A DNA stretch of 64,000 bases, taken from Rhizobium sp. R711 (GTDB lineage Bacteria; Pseudomonadota; Alphaproteobacteria; Rhizobiales; Rhizobiaceae). Under the pieces are notes generated by a model. The model did not search any database. It saw nothing but the letters and a program-made list of their open reading frames with translations, and was not told the origin of the DNA. Position numbers and translations under genes: made by a program. Shown one piece after another: positions 7,801 to 16,131 of the stretch. How positions within the stretch are numbered: the first letter of the stretch is position 1; every line of letters begins with the position of its first letter. The stretch covers positions 155,525 through 219,524 of the forward strand of contig NZ_LOKZ01000002.1 in NCBI RefSeq assembly GCF_002211365.1, written 5' to 3'.

Positions 7801-8610
7801 ATGGATATCAAGGAACTTGAGCGCCTGGCTCGCGAGATCCGATTGCGTGATCTTCAGGCAGTCTTCGAGGCGGGCGCTGGACACATCGGCGGCGAGATGT
7901 CGGTCATTGACATCCTGACGGCTCTCTACTTCCGCGTACTCAAGATCTGGCCCGATCAGCCGAAGAACCCGGAGCGCGACCGCTTCGTCCTTTCCAAGGG
8001 ACACACAGCTTGCGCGCTCTATGTCACCCTGGCCAAGCGGGGCTTCATACCGGAGGAGGAAATCTCCACCTTCCTGCGGCCGCATTCTCGATTGAACGGG
8101 CATCCCAACTGCAACAAGGTTCCCGGCGTCGAAACGAACACCGGCCCGCTCGGACATGGTCTCCCTGTGTCGGTCGGGATGGCGAAAGCCGCCAAGCTCT
8201 CAGGAGCGAAGTACCATACCTACGTCGTCACCGGCGACGGGGAGATGCAGGAGGGTTCCAACTGGGAAGCTATCATGGCCGCCGCCCAGTTCAAGTTGGA
8301 CAACCTCACCCTGATCATCGACCACAACAGGTTCCAGCAGGGTGCGTCTCTTTACGACACCAACGATCTTGCACCTCTCCGTCCCAAGCTCGAGGCTTTC
8401 AACTGGGAGGTGACCGAGATCAATGGGAACGCAATGAACGAGGTTGTGCCCGCTCTCGAACATCGCGGCTCACGGCCGCATTGCATCGTGGCCCACACCA
8501 ACAAGGGGCATGGAATTTCGTTCATGCAGGACCGTGTCGACTGGCATCACAGGGTTCCGAGCAAGGAACAGTACGAAATCGCAATTGCAGAACTGTCGGA
8601 GGCACTGTGA
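7801..8610 (+). CDS. Transketolase, N-terminal (ThDP-binding) subunit
   Basis: A 269-residue protein equal to the first third of a transketolase. It has the GHIGGEMS segment near residue 28, the conserved SKGHTACALY, TGPLGHGLPVSVGMA, and the thiamine-diphosphate motif VTGDGEMQEGSNWEA followed by the metal-ligand Asn region (DHNRFQQG). It partners with the C-terminal subunit encoded next, the stop and start overlapping as TGATG. The start at 7801 has GAGAGG five bases upstream. Split transketolases of this kind often belong to specialised sugar pathways rather than the pentose phosphate cycle. Next to an FGGY kinase, it probably moves a two-carbon unit from a ketose phosphate made by that kinase. 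Confidence 0.94.
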   Translation: MDIKELERLAREIRLRDLQAVFEAGAGHIGGEMSVIDILTALYFRVLKIWPDQPKNPERDRFVLSKGHTACALYVTLAKRGFIPEEEISTFLRPHSRLNGHPNCNKVPGVETNTGPLGHGLPVSVGMAKAAKLSGAKYHTYVVTGDGEMQEGSNWEAIMAAAQFKLDNLTLIIDHNRFQQGASLYDTNDLAPLRPKLEAFNWEVTEINGNAMNEVVPALEHRGSRPHCIVAHTNKGHGISFMQDRVDWHHRVPSKEQYEIAIAELSEAL

Positions 8611-9566
8611 TGAACGCGCCAATAAATGCATCCAAGCTCTACGATTGCCGCGATGCATTCGCAGCGACCCTCGAGCGTCTCGCAGCTGGGAACGAGACCA
8701 TCGTGGCGGTCTGCAACGACTCTGTCGGCTCTTCCAAGCTCGGCGGGTTCAAGTCTAAGTTCCCCGAGCGGCTCGTGAATGTCGGCATTGCCGAGCAGAA
8801 CATGGTCGGCGTCGGCGCCGGTCTCGCCAATGGCGGCCGCCTCCCCTACGTCTGCGGCGCTTCTCCCTTCCTCACGGGACGGTCTCTCGAACAGATCAAG
8901 GCCGACATCTCCTACTCGAACGCGAACGTCAAGCTCGTCGGCATCTCGTCTGGCATGGCCTATGGAGAGCTGGGTCCCACCCACCACTCGATCGAGGACT
9001 TCGCCTGGACCCGCGTCCTGCCCAATCTTCCGGTGATTGCCCCATGCGACCGGATCGAGACTGCGGCGGCCGTCGAATGGGCGGCCACCTACAATGGCCC
9101 CTGCTTCCTGCGCCTGTCGCGCGTCGGCGTTCCCGATCTTCTTCCGGAAGGTCATAAGTTCGAGCTTGGCAAGGCCAATCTTCTGCGCGAAGGCACGGAC
9201 GTGACGCTTGTCGCAAACGGCACCCTGACGCATCGAATCATGAAGGCCGCTGAAATCCTCGCCGAACGTGGCGTCAGCGCCAGGGTTCTGAATCTTGCGA
9301 CGGTCCGCCCGATCGACGAGGCCGCGATCATCGCCGCCGCCAAGGAGACCGGCGCGATCGTCACGGCAGAGGAGCATTCGATCTTCGGCGGGCTCGGCTC
9401 CGCCGTTGCCGAAGTAGTCGTCGACAACGCACCCGTGCCAATGAAGCGGCTTGGCGTTCCGGGAATCTACGCGCCAACCGGATCGGCCGAGTTCCTGCTC
9501 GACGAATTCGGCATGGCGCCCCTCGCGATCGCCGACGCCGCACAGTCACTCATCTTGCGCAAGTGA
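8610..9566 (+). CDS. Transketolase, C-terminal subunit
   Basis: A 318-residue protein with the pyrimidine-binding domain of transketolase. It shows NVGIAEQNMVGVGAGLA (catalytic Glu near residue 70), YGELGPTHHSIED with its histidine pair, and a C-terminal domain with TAEEHSIFGGLGSAV. The ATG overlaps the TGA of the N-terminal subunit gene, so the two are translationally coupled. Together they reconstitute one ThDP-dependent enzyme. It is 62 nt upstream of the kinase gene in the same direction. Confidence 0.94.
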   Translation: MNAPINASKLYDCRDAFAATLERLAAGNETIVAVCNDSVGSSKLGGFKSKFPERLVNVGIAEQNMVGVGAGLANGGRLPYVCGASPFLTGRSLEQIKADISYSNANVKLVGISSGMAYGELGPTHHSIEDFAWTRVLPNLPVIAPCDRIETAAAVEWAATYNGPCFLRLSRVGVPDLLPEGHKFELGKANLLREGTDVTLVANGTLTHRIMKAAEILAERGVSARVLNLATVRPIDEAAIIAAAKETGAIVTAEEHSIFGGLGSAVAEVVVDNAPVPMKRLGVPGIYAPTGSAEFLLDEFGMAPLAIADAAQSLILRK

Positions 9567-9628
9567 TGTAGCACATGATCGAGCCGGGGCGCGGATCTCG
9601 CTCCGACTCGCAATTTTGGGAGGATAAA

Positions 9629-11086
9629 ATGCGGGCCATTCTGGCGATCGACCAAGGCACGACCAATTCCAAGGCCGTCCTCGTTTCTGAGGAGGGACAT
9701 GTCGTCGCCAGGGGTTCGGCCTCTGTCGGCATCACCTATCCGAAGCCGGGCTGGGTCGAGCAGGAGCCTTGCCGTATCTACGCGTCAGTGTGCGAAGCAA
9801 TCGAGGCGTGCCTCGCGGTGGCGCCGACGGCAGCCATCGAAGCCGTCGCGATTTCAAACCAGCGCGAATCGGTGACGATGTGGGATGCCGAAACGGGAGA
9901 ACCACTCGGGCCAGTCGTAAGCTGGCAGTGCAGACGAACTGCGCCCGCTTGCGAACGCCTCATCGCCGAAGGCTACCAGAACCACGTGCAGGCGCTTACC
10001 GGTCTTCCACTCGATCCCATGTTTCCCGGGTCCAAGCTTCGCTGGCTCCTCGAGCGCGCACCGGCCGGCCGCCGTGTGCGGCTGGGGACGATCGACAGTT
10101 GGCTCGTCCATTGCCTGACTGGTGGGCGACGCCATGTCTGCGACGCTTCGAATGCGGCAAGAAGCCAGTTGTTCGACCTGCGAGACCAGACGTGGAGCAA
10201 GGAACTTGGTGAAGTCTTCGGTGTCGACATCGCATTGCTTCCAGAGGTGCTCGACAGTGCGGGCGGGTTCGGAGCAACGATTGGGCTGCCCGGCGTACCT
10301 GATGGCACCCCCATCAGGGCGGCGATCGGCGACAGCCACGCCGCGCTCTTCGGCCATGGCGCTTTTCAGCCTGGCGACGCAAAGGTGACGTTCGGAACCG
10401 GCTCGTCCGTGATGACGACGCTTCCCCATTTCATCGCTCCGCAAAACGGCATCACGACAACGCTCGCCTGGCGCATCGCCGGCAAGCCGACTTTCGCCTT
10501 CGAAGGCAACATCTTGGTTTCGGCTGCCAGCCTGCCTTGGATGGCCGGAATTCTAGGGCTACCCGACGTCGCCGCGCTCATCGATCTCGCCGCTACTGCT
10601 GAGCCTGGCGGGCCAGGATTCGTGCCCGCCTTCGTAGGATTGGGCGCTCCGTATTGGAGCTCCGACGCTCGCGCGCTGTTTTCCCAAATCAACTTCGGTA
10701 CGACCCGCGCACAGATGGCCCGTTCCGTGACGGATTCGATAGCCTTCCAGGTTCACGATGTGATCACGGCGATGCGCGGCCAGAGCGGCGGTGAACTCGG
10801 TGCCCTCTATGTCGATGGTGGGCCCAGCCAGAACCTGTTCTTGATGCAATGCGTCTCGAACCTTGTCGAGCAGTCCGTCATCCAGTGCAAGGCCCCTGAG
10901 GCGTCGGCGTTGGGAGCCGCCTATCTGGCCGGCCTTTCGCTCGGGTTCTGGAGCGACCTCGAGGTTATCGAGCGGTTGCCCCGAAGCACCCAGATTATCA
11001 CTCCGAAGCCGATTGATCGCCAGGCCCAACTCGATATCTGGAAGGACGCTATCGCCCGCTCGACAAGCGCGCCGAACACCGGCTAA
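9629..11086 (+). CDS. FGGY-family carbohydrate kinase
   Basis: A 485-residue kinase with the ATP/phosphate motif DQGTTNSK at residues 8-15, NQRE with substrate contacts near 80, the FGGY signature regions around GDSHAALFGHG and FGTGSS, and YVDGGPSQN near 395-405. It phosphorylates a sugar or polyol with ATP in the cytoplasm. It looks glycerol-kinase-like, but the company of a split transketolase suggests a ketose substrate such as L-xylulose, D-apulose or an erythrulose. The start at 9629 has GGGAGG before it; the open frame upstream is not needed. Only 2 nt separate its stop codon from the operator before the regulator gene. Confidence 0.92.
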   Translation: MRAILAIDQGTTNSKAVLVSEEGHVVARGSASVGITYPKPGWVEQEPCRIYASVCEAIEACLAVAPTAAIEAVAISNQRESVTMWDAETGEPLGPVVSWQCRRTAPACERLIAEGYQNHVQALTGLPLDPMFPGSKLRWLLERAPAGRRVRLGTIDSWLVHCLTGGRRHVCDASNAARSQLFDLRDQTWSKELGEVFGVDIALLPEVLDSAGGFGATIGLPGVPDGTPIRAAIGDSHAALFGHGAFQPGDAKVTFGTGSSVMTTLPHFIAPQNGITTTLAWRIAGKPTFAFEGNILVSAASLPWMAGILGLPDVAALIDLAATAEPGGPGFVPAFVGLGAPYWSSDARALFSQINFGTTRAQMARSVTDSIAFQVHDVITAMRGQSGGELGALYVDGGPSQNLFLMQCVSNLVEQSVIQCKAPEASALGAAYLAGLSLGFWSDLEVIERLPRSTQIITPKPIDRQAQLDIWKDAIARSTSAPNTG

Positions 11087-11088
11087 AA

Positions 11089-11104
11089 GTGAATAAAAAT
11101 TCAC
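11089..11104. promoter_or_regulatory. Perfect palindrome before the SorC-type regulator gene
   Basis: GTGAATAAAAATTCAC is a perfect dyad (GTGAAT, four-base centre, ATTCAC) ending 13 bp before the regulator start codon. Variants of it occur in the divergent promoter region at 7633-7648 and 7755-7788. It is a strong candidate autoregulatory operator. Confidence 0.65.
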
Positions 11105-11117
11105 TCTGGGATTCACG

Positions 11118-12068
11118 ATGACTCGCCTGAACGAACTCCGCCTCATCTCAAGAGTGGCCCAGATGTATCATATCGAGGGCCGACGCCAGGCGGAAATCGC
11201 CGAGCACCTGAGGCTGTCTCAGGCGACAGTCTCCCGGATGTTGAAGCGCGCCGAGGCCGAAGACATCGTCCGCACGAGCGTCATCCCTCCCGTGGGGACT
11301 TATAGCGAGCTCGAGGGCGCGCTTCGCGAGACATACGACCTACCGGAAGCCATCGTCGTCGAATGCACCGAAGATCGCGACGGAGCGATCATGGCCAGGA
11401 TTGGCGAGGCGGCCGCTCATCTACTCGAAGTCACGATGGCGCCCGGTGAGATCATCGGCGTTTCGAGCTGGAGCCAGACCATCTTCAAGATGGTGGAAAA
11501 CATTCATCCTCAAAAGAGTGCGCAGGCGAAGTATGTCGTTCAGACGCTCGGCGGCATGGGCGATCCCTCGGTGCAGACCCACGCAACGCAGCTCACCACA
11601 CGACTGGCACGGTTAACGGGCGCTGAGCCGAAGCTTCTTCCGGTCCAGGGCGTCACCTCGTCGCGCGAGGCAAAACTTCTGATGCAGGCCGATCCGTTTG
11701 TTCGCGAGACAATGGACTTGTTCGGAAGCATTTCGCTGGCGATCGTCGGTATCGGCGCCGTTGAGCCGTCCGAGCTACTCGCGCGCTCGGGAAACATCTT
11801 TTCGTCGCGCGAACTCGCCGACCTTGCGGAAGCCGGTGCTGTGGGCGACATCTCGCTGCGCTTCTTCGACAAGGACGGTAAACCCGTCAAAACGCCATTG
11901 GACGAGCGCGTCATCGGCCTCCCGCTCGAAGAGCTTGAGCGTGTCGATAGAGTGATTGCCCTGGCAGGCGGCTCGAAAAAGACCGCCGCTATTGCCGGCG
12001 CACTTCGAGTGGGCGTGATTGACACGCTGGTGACGGACAAGTTCACCGCCCAGCGCCTGATCGACTAA
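11118..12068 (+). CDS. SorC/DeoR-type sugar-binding transcriptional regulator
   Basis: A 316-residue regulator. An N-terminal helix-turn-helix covers about residues 8-45 (QAEIAEHLRLSQATVSRMLKRA), and the C-terminal sugar-phosphate-binding domain spans about 60-316 with the GVSSWSQT, GGMGDP and AIVGIGAVEP segments of the SorC family. These proteins usually sense a phosphorylated sugar made by the operon kinase. It follows the kinase gene by 31 nt, with a palindrome between them. It probably controls both divergent arms through the repeated motif. Confidence 0.93.
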   Translation: MTRLNELRLISRVAQMYHIEGRRQAEIAEHLRLSQATVSRMLKRAEAEDIVRTSVIPPVGTYSELEGALRETYDLPEAIVVECTEDRDGAIMARIGEAAAHLLEVTMAPGEIIGVSSWSQTIFKMVENIHPQKSAQAKYVVQTLGGMGDPSVQTHATQLTTRLARLTGAEPKLLPVQGVTSSREAKLLMQADPFVRETMDLFGSISLAIVGIGAVEPSELLARSGNIFSSRELADLAEAGAVGDISLRFFDKDGKPVKTPLDERVIGLPLEELERVDRVIALAGGSKKTAAIAGALRVGVIDTLVTDKFTAQRLID

Positions 12069-12355
12069 GTCAAGTCAGAATGCTGCGGAAATCGCATGTC
12101 GCAGTCCCGCTGTGGCTTGAGGATAGACATCGCAGGAGACGAGGCTCGTCATCGCTGTCAGCCGTTGGTCACTGGCAGCTTGCGCCTGTTCCGGTACGTA
12201 TACGTAGACCGAAGGCAGGCGCGCCCGTCCTGCACGAAAGTCGGGAACTTCTCTTGGATGGTCTCGATGAGCGACAATGTTCCAGAGAGATCCTTTCGCA
12301 GCGCGGCAACTTCTAAAATCTCGTCGTTCCCGCACAGCATCGACGATTGCGCTGT
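12069..12355. other. Intergenic region, no gene recognised
   Basis: This 287-nt region separates the convergent SorC and AraC-type regulator genes. It holds a 12-bp palindrome TACGTATACGTA (12195-12206) but no supportable gene and no clear intrinsic terminator. A short minus-strand frame with KDLSGTLSLIETIQEK could be a gene remnant; I do not recognise it. Confidence 0.4.
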
Positions 12356-13369
12356 CTAGTGAAGCCGTAGTCCAGAGGCTCGAAGTTGAGTGGGCGTTTG
12401 GCCGAATATGCGCTTGAAGGTGCGCGTGAAGTGAGATGCGTTCTCGTAGCCGACATCAAGAGCGACTTCGATCAGGGACGCCTTTGATTGCAGAAGCAGG
12501 GCCTTTGCCCTTTCCATTCGCACGCGCGTGTAAGCCTTTGCAGGAGACATGCCCGCCTTTTCCAAAAACAATCGTTCGAGCTGACGCCGCGACAGGCGAA
12601 CCGAAGCCGCAAGCTTGAGAATGGTCATGCCTCCCTCGACATGTTGCTCCATAAGGATCATCGCGGCCTTGACGCGATTGTCTTCGTACTCGTCGTGCAG
12701 CGGGCGCCGAGGCTGAATGTCGCCCGCAGACCGCGCCTTTTCGATTTGTAGAATTTCCAGCGCATGTCGTTCAGCCTCGCGGCTGATATAACGCCGGACA
12801 AGGACGGCTGCGACGTCGGCTGCACTACTGCCGCCGGCGCATGAGCCGCGTTGTCGGTCCAGGTTGAAAATTCTGTCCGATCGTACAGGAAGATTAGGAA
12901 AGCGCTCTCTAAACTCCTTGTAGTGGAGCCAGCTAACGCATGTCTCGTGGTTCCTCATCAGGCCAGCATCGGCAAGGATGAAGGTGCCGGTACATAGGCC
13001 GATCAAGGGTACCCTGGCGGCATCCGCGCGCTTCAGAAATGTGATCGTGTCCTGATCGACCGGGTTTTCCGCTGTGAGGAGACCTCCGACAACGACAATG
13101 CAGTCGAACCTCGTCGGATCTACGAAATCGGAGGTCGGCGCCACCTGGACCCCGCAGCTTGATGTAATCAGATGCCGCGTGCTTCCAAGCACTTGCCAGT
13201 CCGCCAGCACGCGTCCGGAACGATCATGTTCGTCGCTGGCAAGCCGCAGCGTATCCACGAAAAGCGCGAAGGCTGAAAGCGTAAAGGATCGAGCAAGCAC
13301 AAATCCAACCTTTAGACGGCCGGCGGATTTGCCGACGGCGTTTCCTTGCCGATGGTCTTCTGGTTGCAT
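12356..13369 (-). CDS. GlxA-type AraC-family regulator with DJ-1/PfpI domain
   Basis: A 337-residue activator. The N-terminal DJ-1/PfpI-like domain (about residues 20-195) has IVVVGGL and GLCTGTFILADAGL, and the C-terminal AraC domain (about 235-337) has two helix-turn-helix units ending ALDVGYENASHFTRTFKRIFG. Proteins of this group (GbdR, CdhR, ArgR types) commonly activate betaine, carnitine or amino-acid catabolism. That fits its position as the last gene of the betaine-importer and racemase operon. The start at 13369 is preceded by AAGGAG; the ORF could be extended by 14 codons. Confidence 0.92.
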   Translation of the reverse strand: MQPEDHRQGNAVGKSAGRLKVGFVLARSFTLSAFALFVDTLRLASDEHDRSGRVLADWQVLGSTRHLITSSCGVQVAPTSDFVDPTRFDCIVVVGGLLTAENPVDQDTITFLKRADAARVPLIGLCTGTFILADAGLMRNHETCVSWLHYKEFRERFPNLPVRSDRIFNLDRQRGSCAGGSSAADVAAVLVRRYISREAERHALEILQIEKARSAGDIQPRRPLHDEYEDNRVKAAMILMEQHVEGGMTILKLAASVRLSRRQLERLFLEKAGMSPAKAYTRVRMERAKALLLQSKASLIEVALDVGYENASHFTRTFKRIFGQTPTQLRASGLRLH

Positions 13370-13407
13370 CTCGATCTCCTTGATACGGGGCGGCGTTCGA
13401 CCGACAT

Positions 13408-14406
13408 TCACCTTAACTGAAAGCCATGTGCAAGCGGATCGCGATCATCGACGAAGATTGTATTGTGACCGACAAGGCGAGCCCAGCCGCCGATGCTTGG
13501 AAGGATGCCCTTATACATACCAATGGCAACATCCCCTTCAACCTTGCCCTGAAACACTGTCCCGATGAGACTCTCATGTCGATAAGAAGAGCCGGTGGCA
13601 AGCCGTCCCTTCGCGTGCAACTGCGCCATTCGCGCCGAGGTGCCGGTTCCGCCAGGTGACCGGTCTATCGCCTTGTCTCCGTAAAATACCGCGCATCGGC
13701 CATCCGACTGGTCATTGACCGGACGATCGCACCAGATCGCATGATGAACGCCGCGAATTCTCCCATCCTCCGGATGGATCGGGTCGCATATGTGAGCGAG
13801 GGTTTCTCTCAGCCCCCGGCTGAATCCGACGATCTCGGCTGTGGTCATACCGTCAAGTCCTGCCCAGTTCTCCTGTGGCTCGACGACGGCGTAGTAGTTG
13901 CCGCCATAGGAAATGTCGACAACCAGGCGCCCTATCCCAGGCACGTCGACGGCAACATCCGCTTCGTGCAGATAACTCGGCACATTATAGAGGCGCACCG
14001 AGTCCACATATCCATTCTTTTCCTCATAGGAGACGTCGACCCGTCCCGCCGGCGTTTCGATGGAAACTTGCCCCGGTGTGCGAGGCTTCACCAGCCCCTC
14101 CTCGATCGCGGCCGTCACGACACCGATCGTTCCAGCCCCACACATGGGCAGGCACCCGCTCACCTCGATGAATAGGACAGCGAAATCGCAGTCGTTGCGA
14201 TAGGCGGGATATATGATCGCTCCTGACATGACGTCATGCCCACGGGGCTCGAACATCAAGGCCTTGCGCACCCAGTCGTGGTCGCGAACGAAAAGCTCGC
14301 GCCTTTCGCCCATCGGGACGTGTGGGAGCAGCGGGCCGCCGCCGGCAACGAGACGCACCGGATTTCCACATGTGTGGGCGTCGATGCAGAAGAAGGTGTT
14401 TCTCAT
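13408..14406 (-). CDS. Proline racemase / hydroxyproline epimerase family protein, atypical active site
   Basis: A 332-residue member of the family that includes proline racemase, 4-hydroxyproline 2-epimerase and trans-3-hydroxyproline dehydratase. The first catalytic Cys is present (MCGAGTIG, Cys89), although the usual following His is Ala. The second catalytic position, Cys in racemases and epimerases and Thr in the 3-hydroxyproline dehydratases, is Gly252 in DRSPGGTGTSA. A simple two-base racemisation mechanism is therefore unlikely, and a dehydratase-like or different reaction is possible. The length is normal. Neighbours encode a betaine-type importer, a DAO-type oxidase, a DapA-type enzyme and an aldehyde dehydrogenase, the enzyme classes of hydroxyproline degradation. 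Confidence 0.88.
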   Translation of the reverse strand: MRNTFFCIDAHTCGNPVRLVAGGGPLLPHVPMGERRELFVRDHDWVRKALMFEPRGHDVMSGAIIYPAYRNDCDFAVLFIEVSGCLPMCGAGTIGVVTAAIEEGLVKPRTPGQVSIETPAGRVDVSYEEKNGYVDSVRLYNVPSYLHEADVAVDVPGIGRLVVDISYGGNYYAVVEPQENWAGLDGMTTAEIVGFSRGLRETLAHICDPIHPEDGRIRGVHHAIWCDRPVNDQSDGRCAVFYGDKAIDRSPGGTGTSARMAQLHAKGRLATGSSYRHESLIGTVFQGKVEGDVAIGMYKGILPSIGGWARLVGHNTIFVDDRDPLAHGFQLR

Positions 14407-14414
14407 ATCTTCCC

Positions 14415-15263
14415 TCAGGTCGCTCGAGGTGGGTTGCGATCAAGAAGACCGCGGCTCAACCGGTCGAGCAGCAGCGCGACCGCCACGATCGCCAGTCCTG
14501 CGCGCAAACCCAGTCCCATTTCCATGCGGGTCAGGCCACGCGTCACCTCGGCGCCAAGACCACCTGCTCCAACCAGGCCCGCCAGAACGACCATGGCCAG
14601 CGAAAGGAGAATGCATTGGTTCAGGCCGACCAACAATGTCTGCTTGGCCAGCGGAATTTCGATCTTCCATAGCACCGAACGAGGATGGGCACCAATTGCA
14701 CTGCCAAGCTCCACGAACTCGCGCGGCACCTGGTTGAATGCCAAGGTCGTCAGCCGCAACATCGGCGGTATGCCGTAGACGATCGTGGCAATGATCGCCG
14801 GTACCCGCCCAAGGCTGAAGATCATCACCGCGGGGATCAGGTAAACCCACGGCGGAACGGTTTGCATGACGTCGAGCACTGGCCGTACGACCGCTTCAAA
14901 GGTCTTGTAACGCGAACAGAGGACGCCAACGGGAAACGCGATGAGCACCGAGATCGAGACGGCGACTGTCACAAGTGCAACCGTCTGCATTGATGCCGTC
15001 CAGAATCCGACGATCAGGCAAAACCCCAGACAGAGACCTGCAAGGATTGCCGCTCGCAGGTTCACCGCGAGGAATGCCGCAACGACGACGGTACCGATCA
15101 GAACAACAGGCGGCACGAACAGCAGCGTGGCCTCGAGTGCCGACAGGACTGCCTCCACCAAATAGCTGATCGCGGCGAACAGCGGATGCAGGTTGGTGTT
15201 CAGCCAGTCAACCGCCGGAGCGAGGAAAGCGCCTGGCGAAAACTGCAAGACCGATGGGTTCAT
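14415..15263 (-). CDS. Betaine-type ABC importer permease (ProW/OpuAB-like), second copy
   Basis: A 282-residue inner-membrane permease with about six or seven hydrophobic segments. It has the ProU-family coupling region LGSAIGAHPRSVLWKIEIPLAKQTLLVGLNQ and the VLDVMQTVPPWVYLIPAVMIF signature that precedes it. It overlaps the stop of the other permease gene by 4 nt (ATGA), and the racemase-family gene starts 8 nt after it. The two different permeases may form a heterodimeric channel. Confidence 0.93.
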   Translation of the reverse strand: MNPSVLQFSPGAFLAPAVDWLNTNLHPLFAAISYLVEAVLSALEATLLFVPPVVLIGTVVVAAFLAVNLRAAILAGLCLGFCLIVGFWTASMQTVALVTVAVSISVLIAFPVGVLCSRYKTFEAVVRPVLDVMQTVPPWVYLIPAVMIFSLGRVPAIIATIVYGIPPMLRLTTLAFNQVPREFVELGSAIGAHPRSVLWKIEIPLAKQTLLVGLNQCILLSLAMVVLAGLVGAGGLGAEVTRGLTRMEMGLGLRAGLAIVAVALLLDRLSRGLLDRNPPRAT

Positions 15264-16108
15264 GACTGCCTCCCTGTTCCAAGCCGAGCCGCGCTCTGTG
15301 TGATGCGGTCGAGTACCATCGTCAGCACGACGATTGCGATCGCGCCATTGATGGATGTCGCGATGTCGAGTGTGCGGATTGCGCCATAGATCGTCTCTCC
15401 AAGGCCGCCCGAGCCGACGATGCCGGCGATCACGACCATGCCGAACGCCATCATCAGGCTCTGGTTGATCCCAGCCATGATGCTGGGAAGGGCAAACGGC
15501 AGGCGGATTTTAAAGAACATCTGGCCCGGCCGCATTCCGCTTGCCTCACCAAGTTCGATGAACTCCCGGGGCGTCAGACGGATTCCAAGCGAGGTCAGCC
15601 GGATGGCCGGCGGCATGGCAACGACGATGGTGGCGATAAGGGCTGTCGCTGGACCATAACCCAGCAAGGCGATCGCAGGCAGCAGATAGATGTATGGCGG
15701 AAGCGTCTGGATCAGGTCCAGGACCGGTTCCATGAAGCGGTCGAAAGCCGTGAAGAAACCTGCTGCGATCCCGACAGGGATACCAATCGCGAGTGCGAGC
15801 ACCGTTGCCGTCAAGACCAGGGCCAGAGTGCTCATCGTTTCTGGCCAGAGCCCCATGGAAAAGCACAATAGCAGCGCAACGCCGCTCAGAATAGCGAACC
15901 AGGCGTTCACCAACCGCCAGCCCACCAGCGCAAACACGATTGCGACGACATAAAACGGCGGAAGCTGCAGCAGCCAGAGGATTCCACCGTAGAGTCCCTC
16001 GAGAACCCATCTGACGGAATCGAAAAGGGATTCTCCGTTCTCGCTGACCCACTCAAGCGCGGCGTCTGTCCATTCGTCGAAGGTGTCAGTGAAGCTTGAA
16101 ACGTCCAT
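15260..16108 (-). CDS. Betaine-type ABC importer permease (ProW/OpuAB-like), first copy
   Basis: A 282-residue permease with a short acidic N-terminus, about six hydrophobic helices, the signature VLDLIQTLPPYIYLLPAIALLGYG and the coupling loop LGEASGMRPGQMFFKIRLPFALPSIMAGINQ. It is paralogous to the next gene, which it overlaps by 4 nt. Two permease genes with one ATPase and one binding protein is unusual compared with the single-permease importer at 57796-60853 in the same window. Confidence 0.93.
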   Translation of the reverse strand: MDVSSFTDTFDEWTDAALEWVSENGESLFDSVRWVLEGLYGGILWLLQLPPFYVVAIVFALVGWRLVNAWFAILSGVALLLCFSMGLWPETMSTLALVLTATVLALAIGIPVGIAAGFFTAFDRFMEPVLDLIQTLPPYIYLLPAIALLGYGPATALIATIVVAMPPAIRLTSLGIRLTPREFIELGEASGMRPGQMFFKIRLPFALPSIMAGINQSLMMAFGMVVIAGIVGSGGLGETIYGAIRTLDIATSINGAIAIVVLTMVLDRITQSAARLGTGRQS

Positions 16109-16131
16109 GTCACTCAGCTCCCGTTCAGCGG

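Noticed and set aside
8547..9377. A 276-codon minus-strand frame across the transketolase genes
   Set aside because: Antisense shadow of the C-terminal transketolase subunit.
12195..12206. Palindrome TACGTATACGTA between convergent regulator genes
   Set aside because: It is short, alternating and not near a promoter or other copies, so I do not claim it as an operator.
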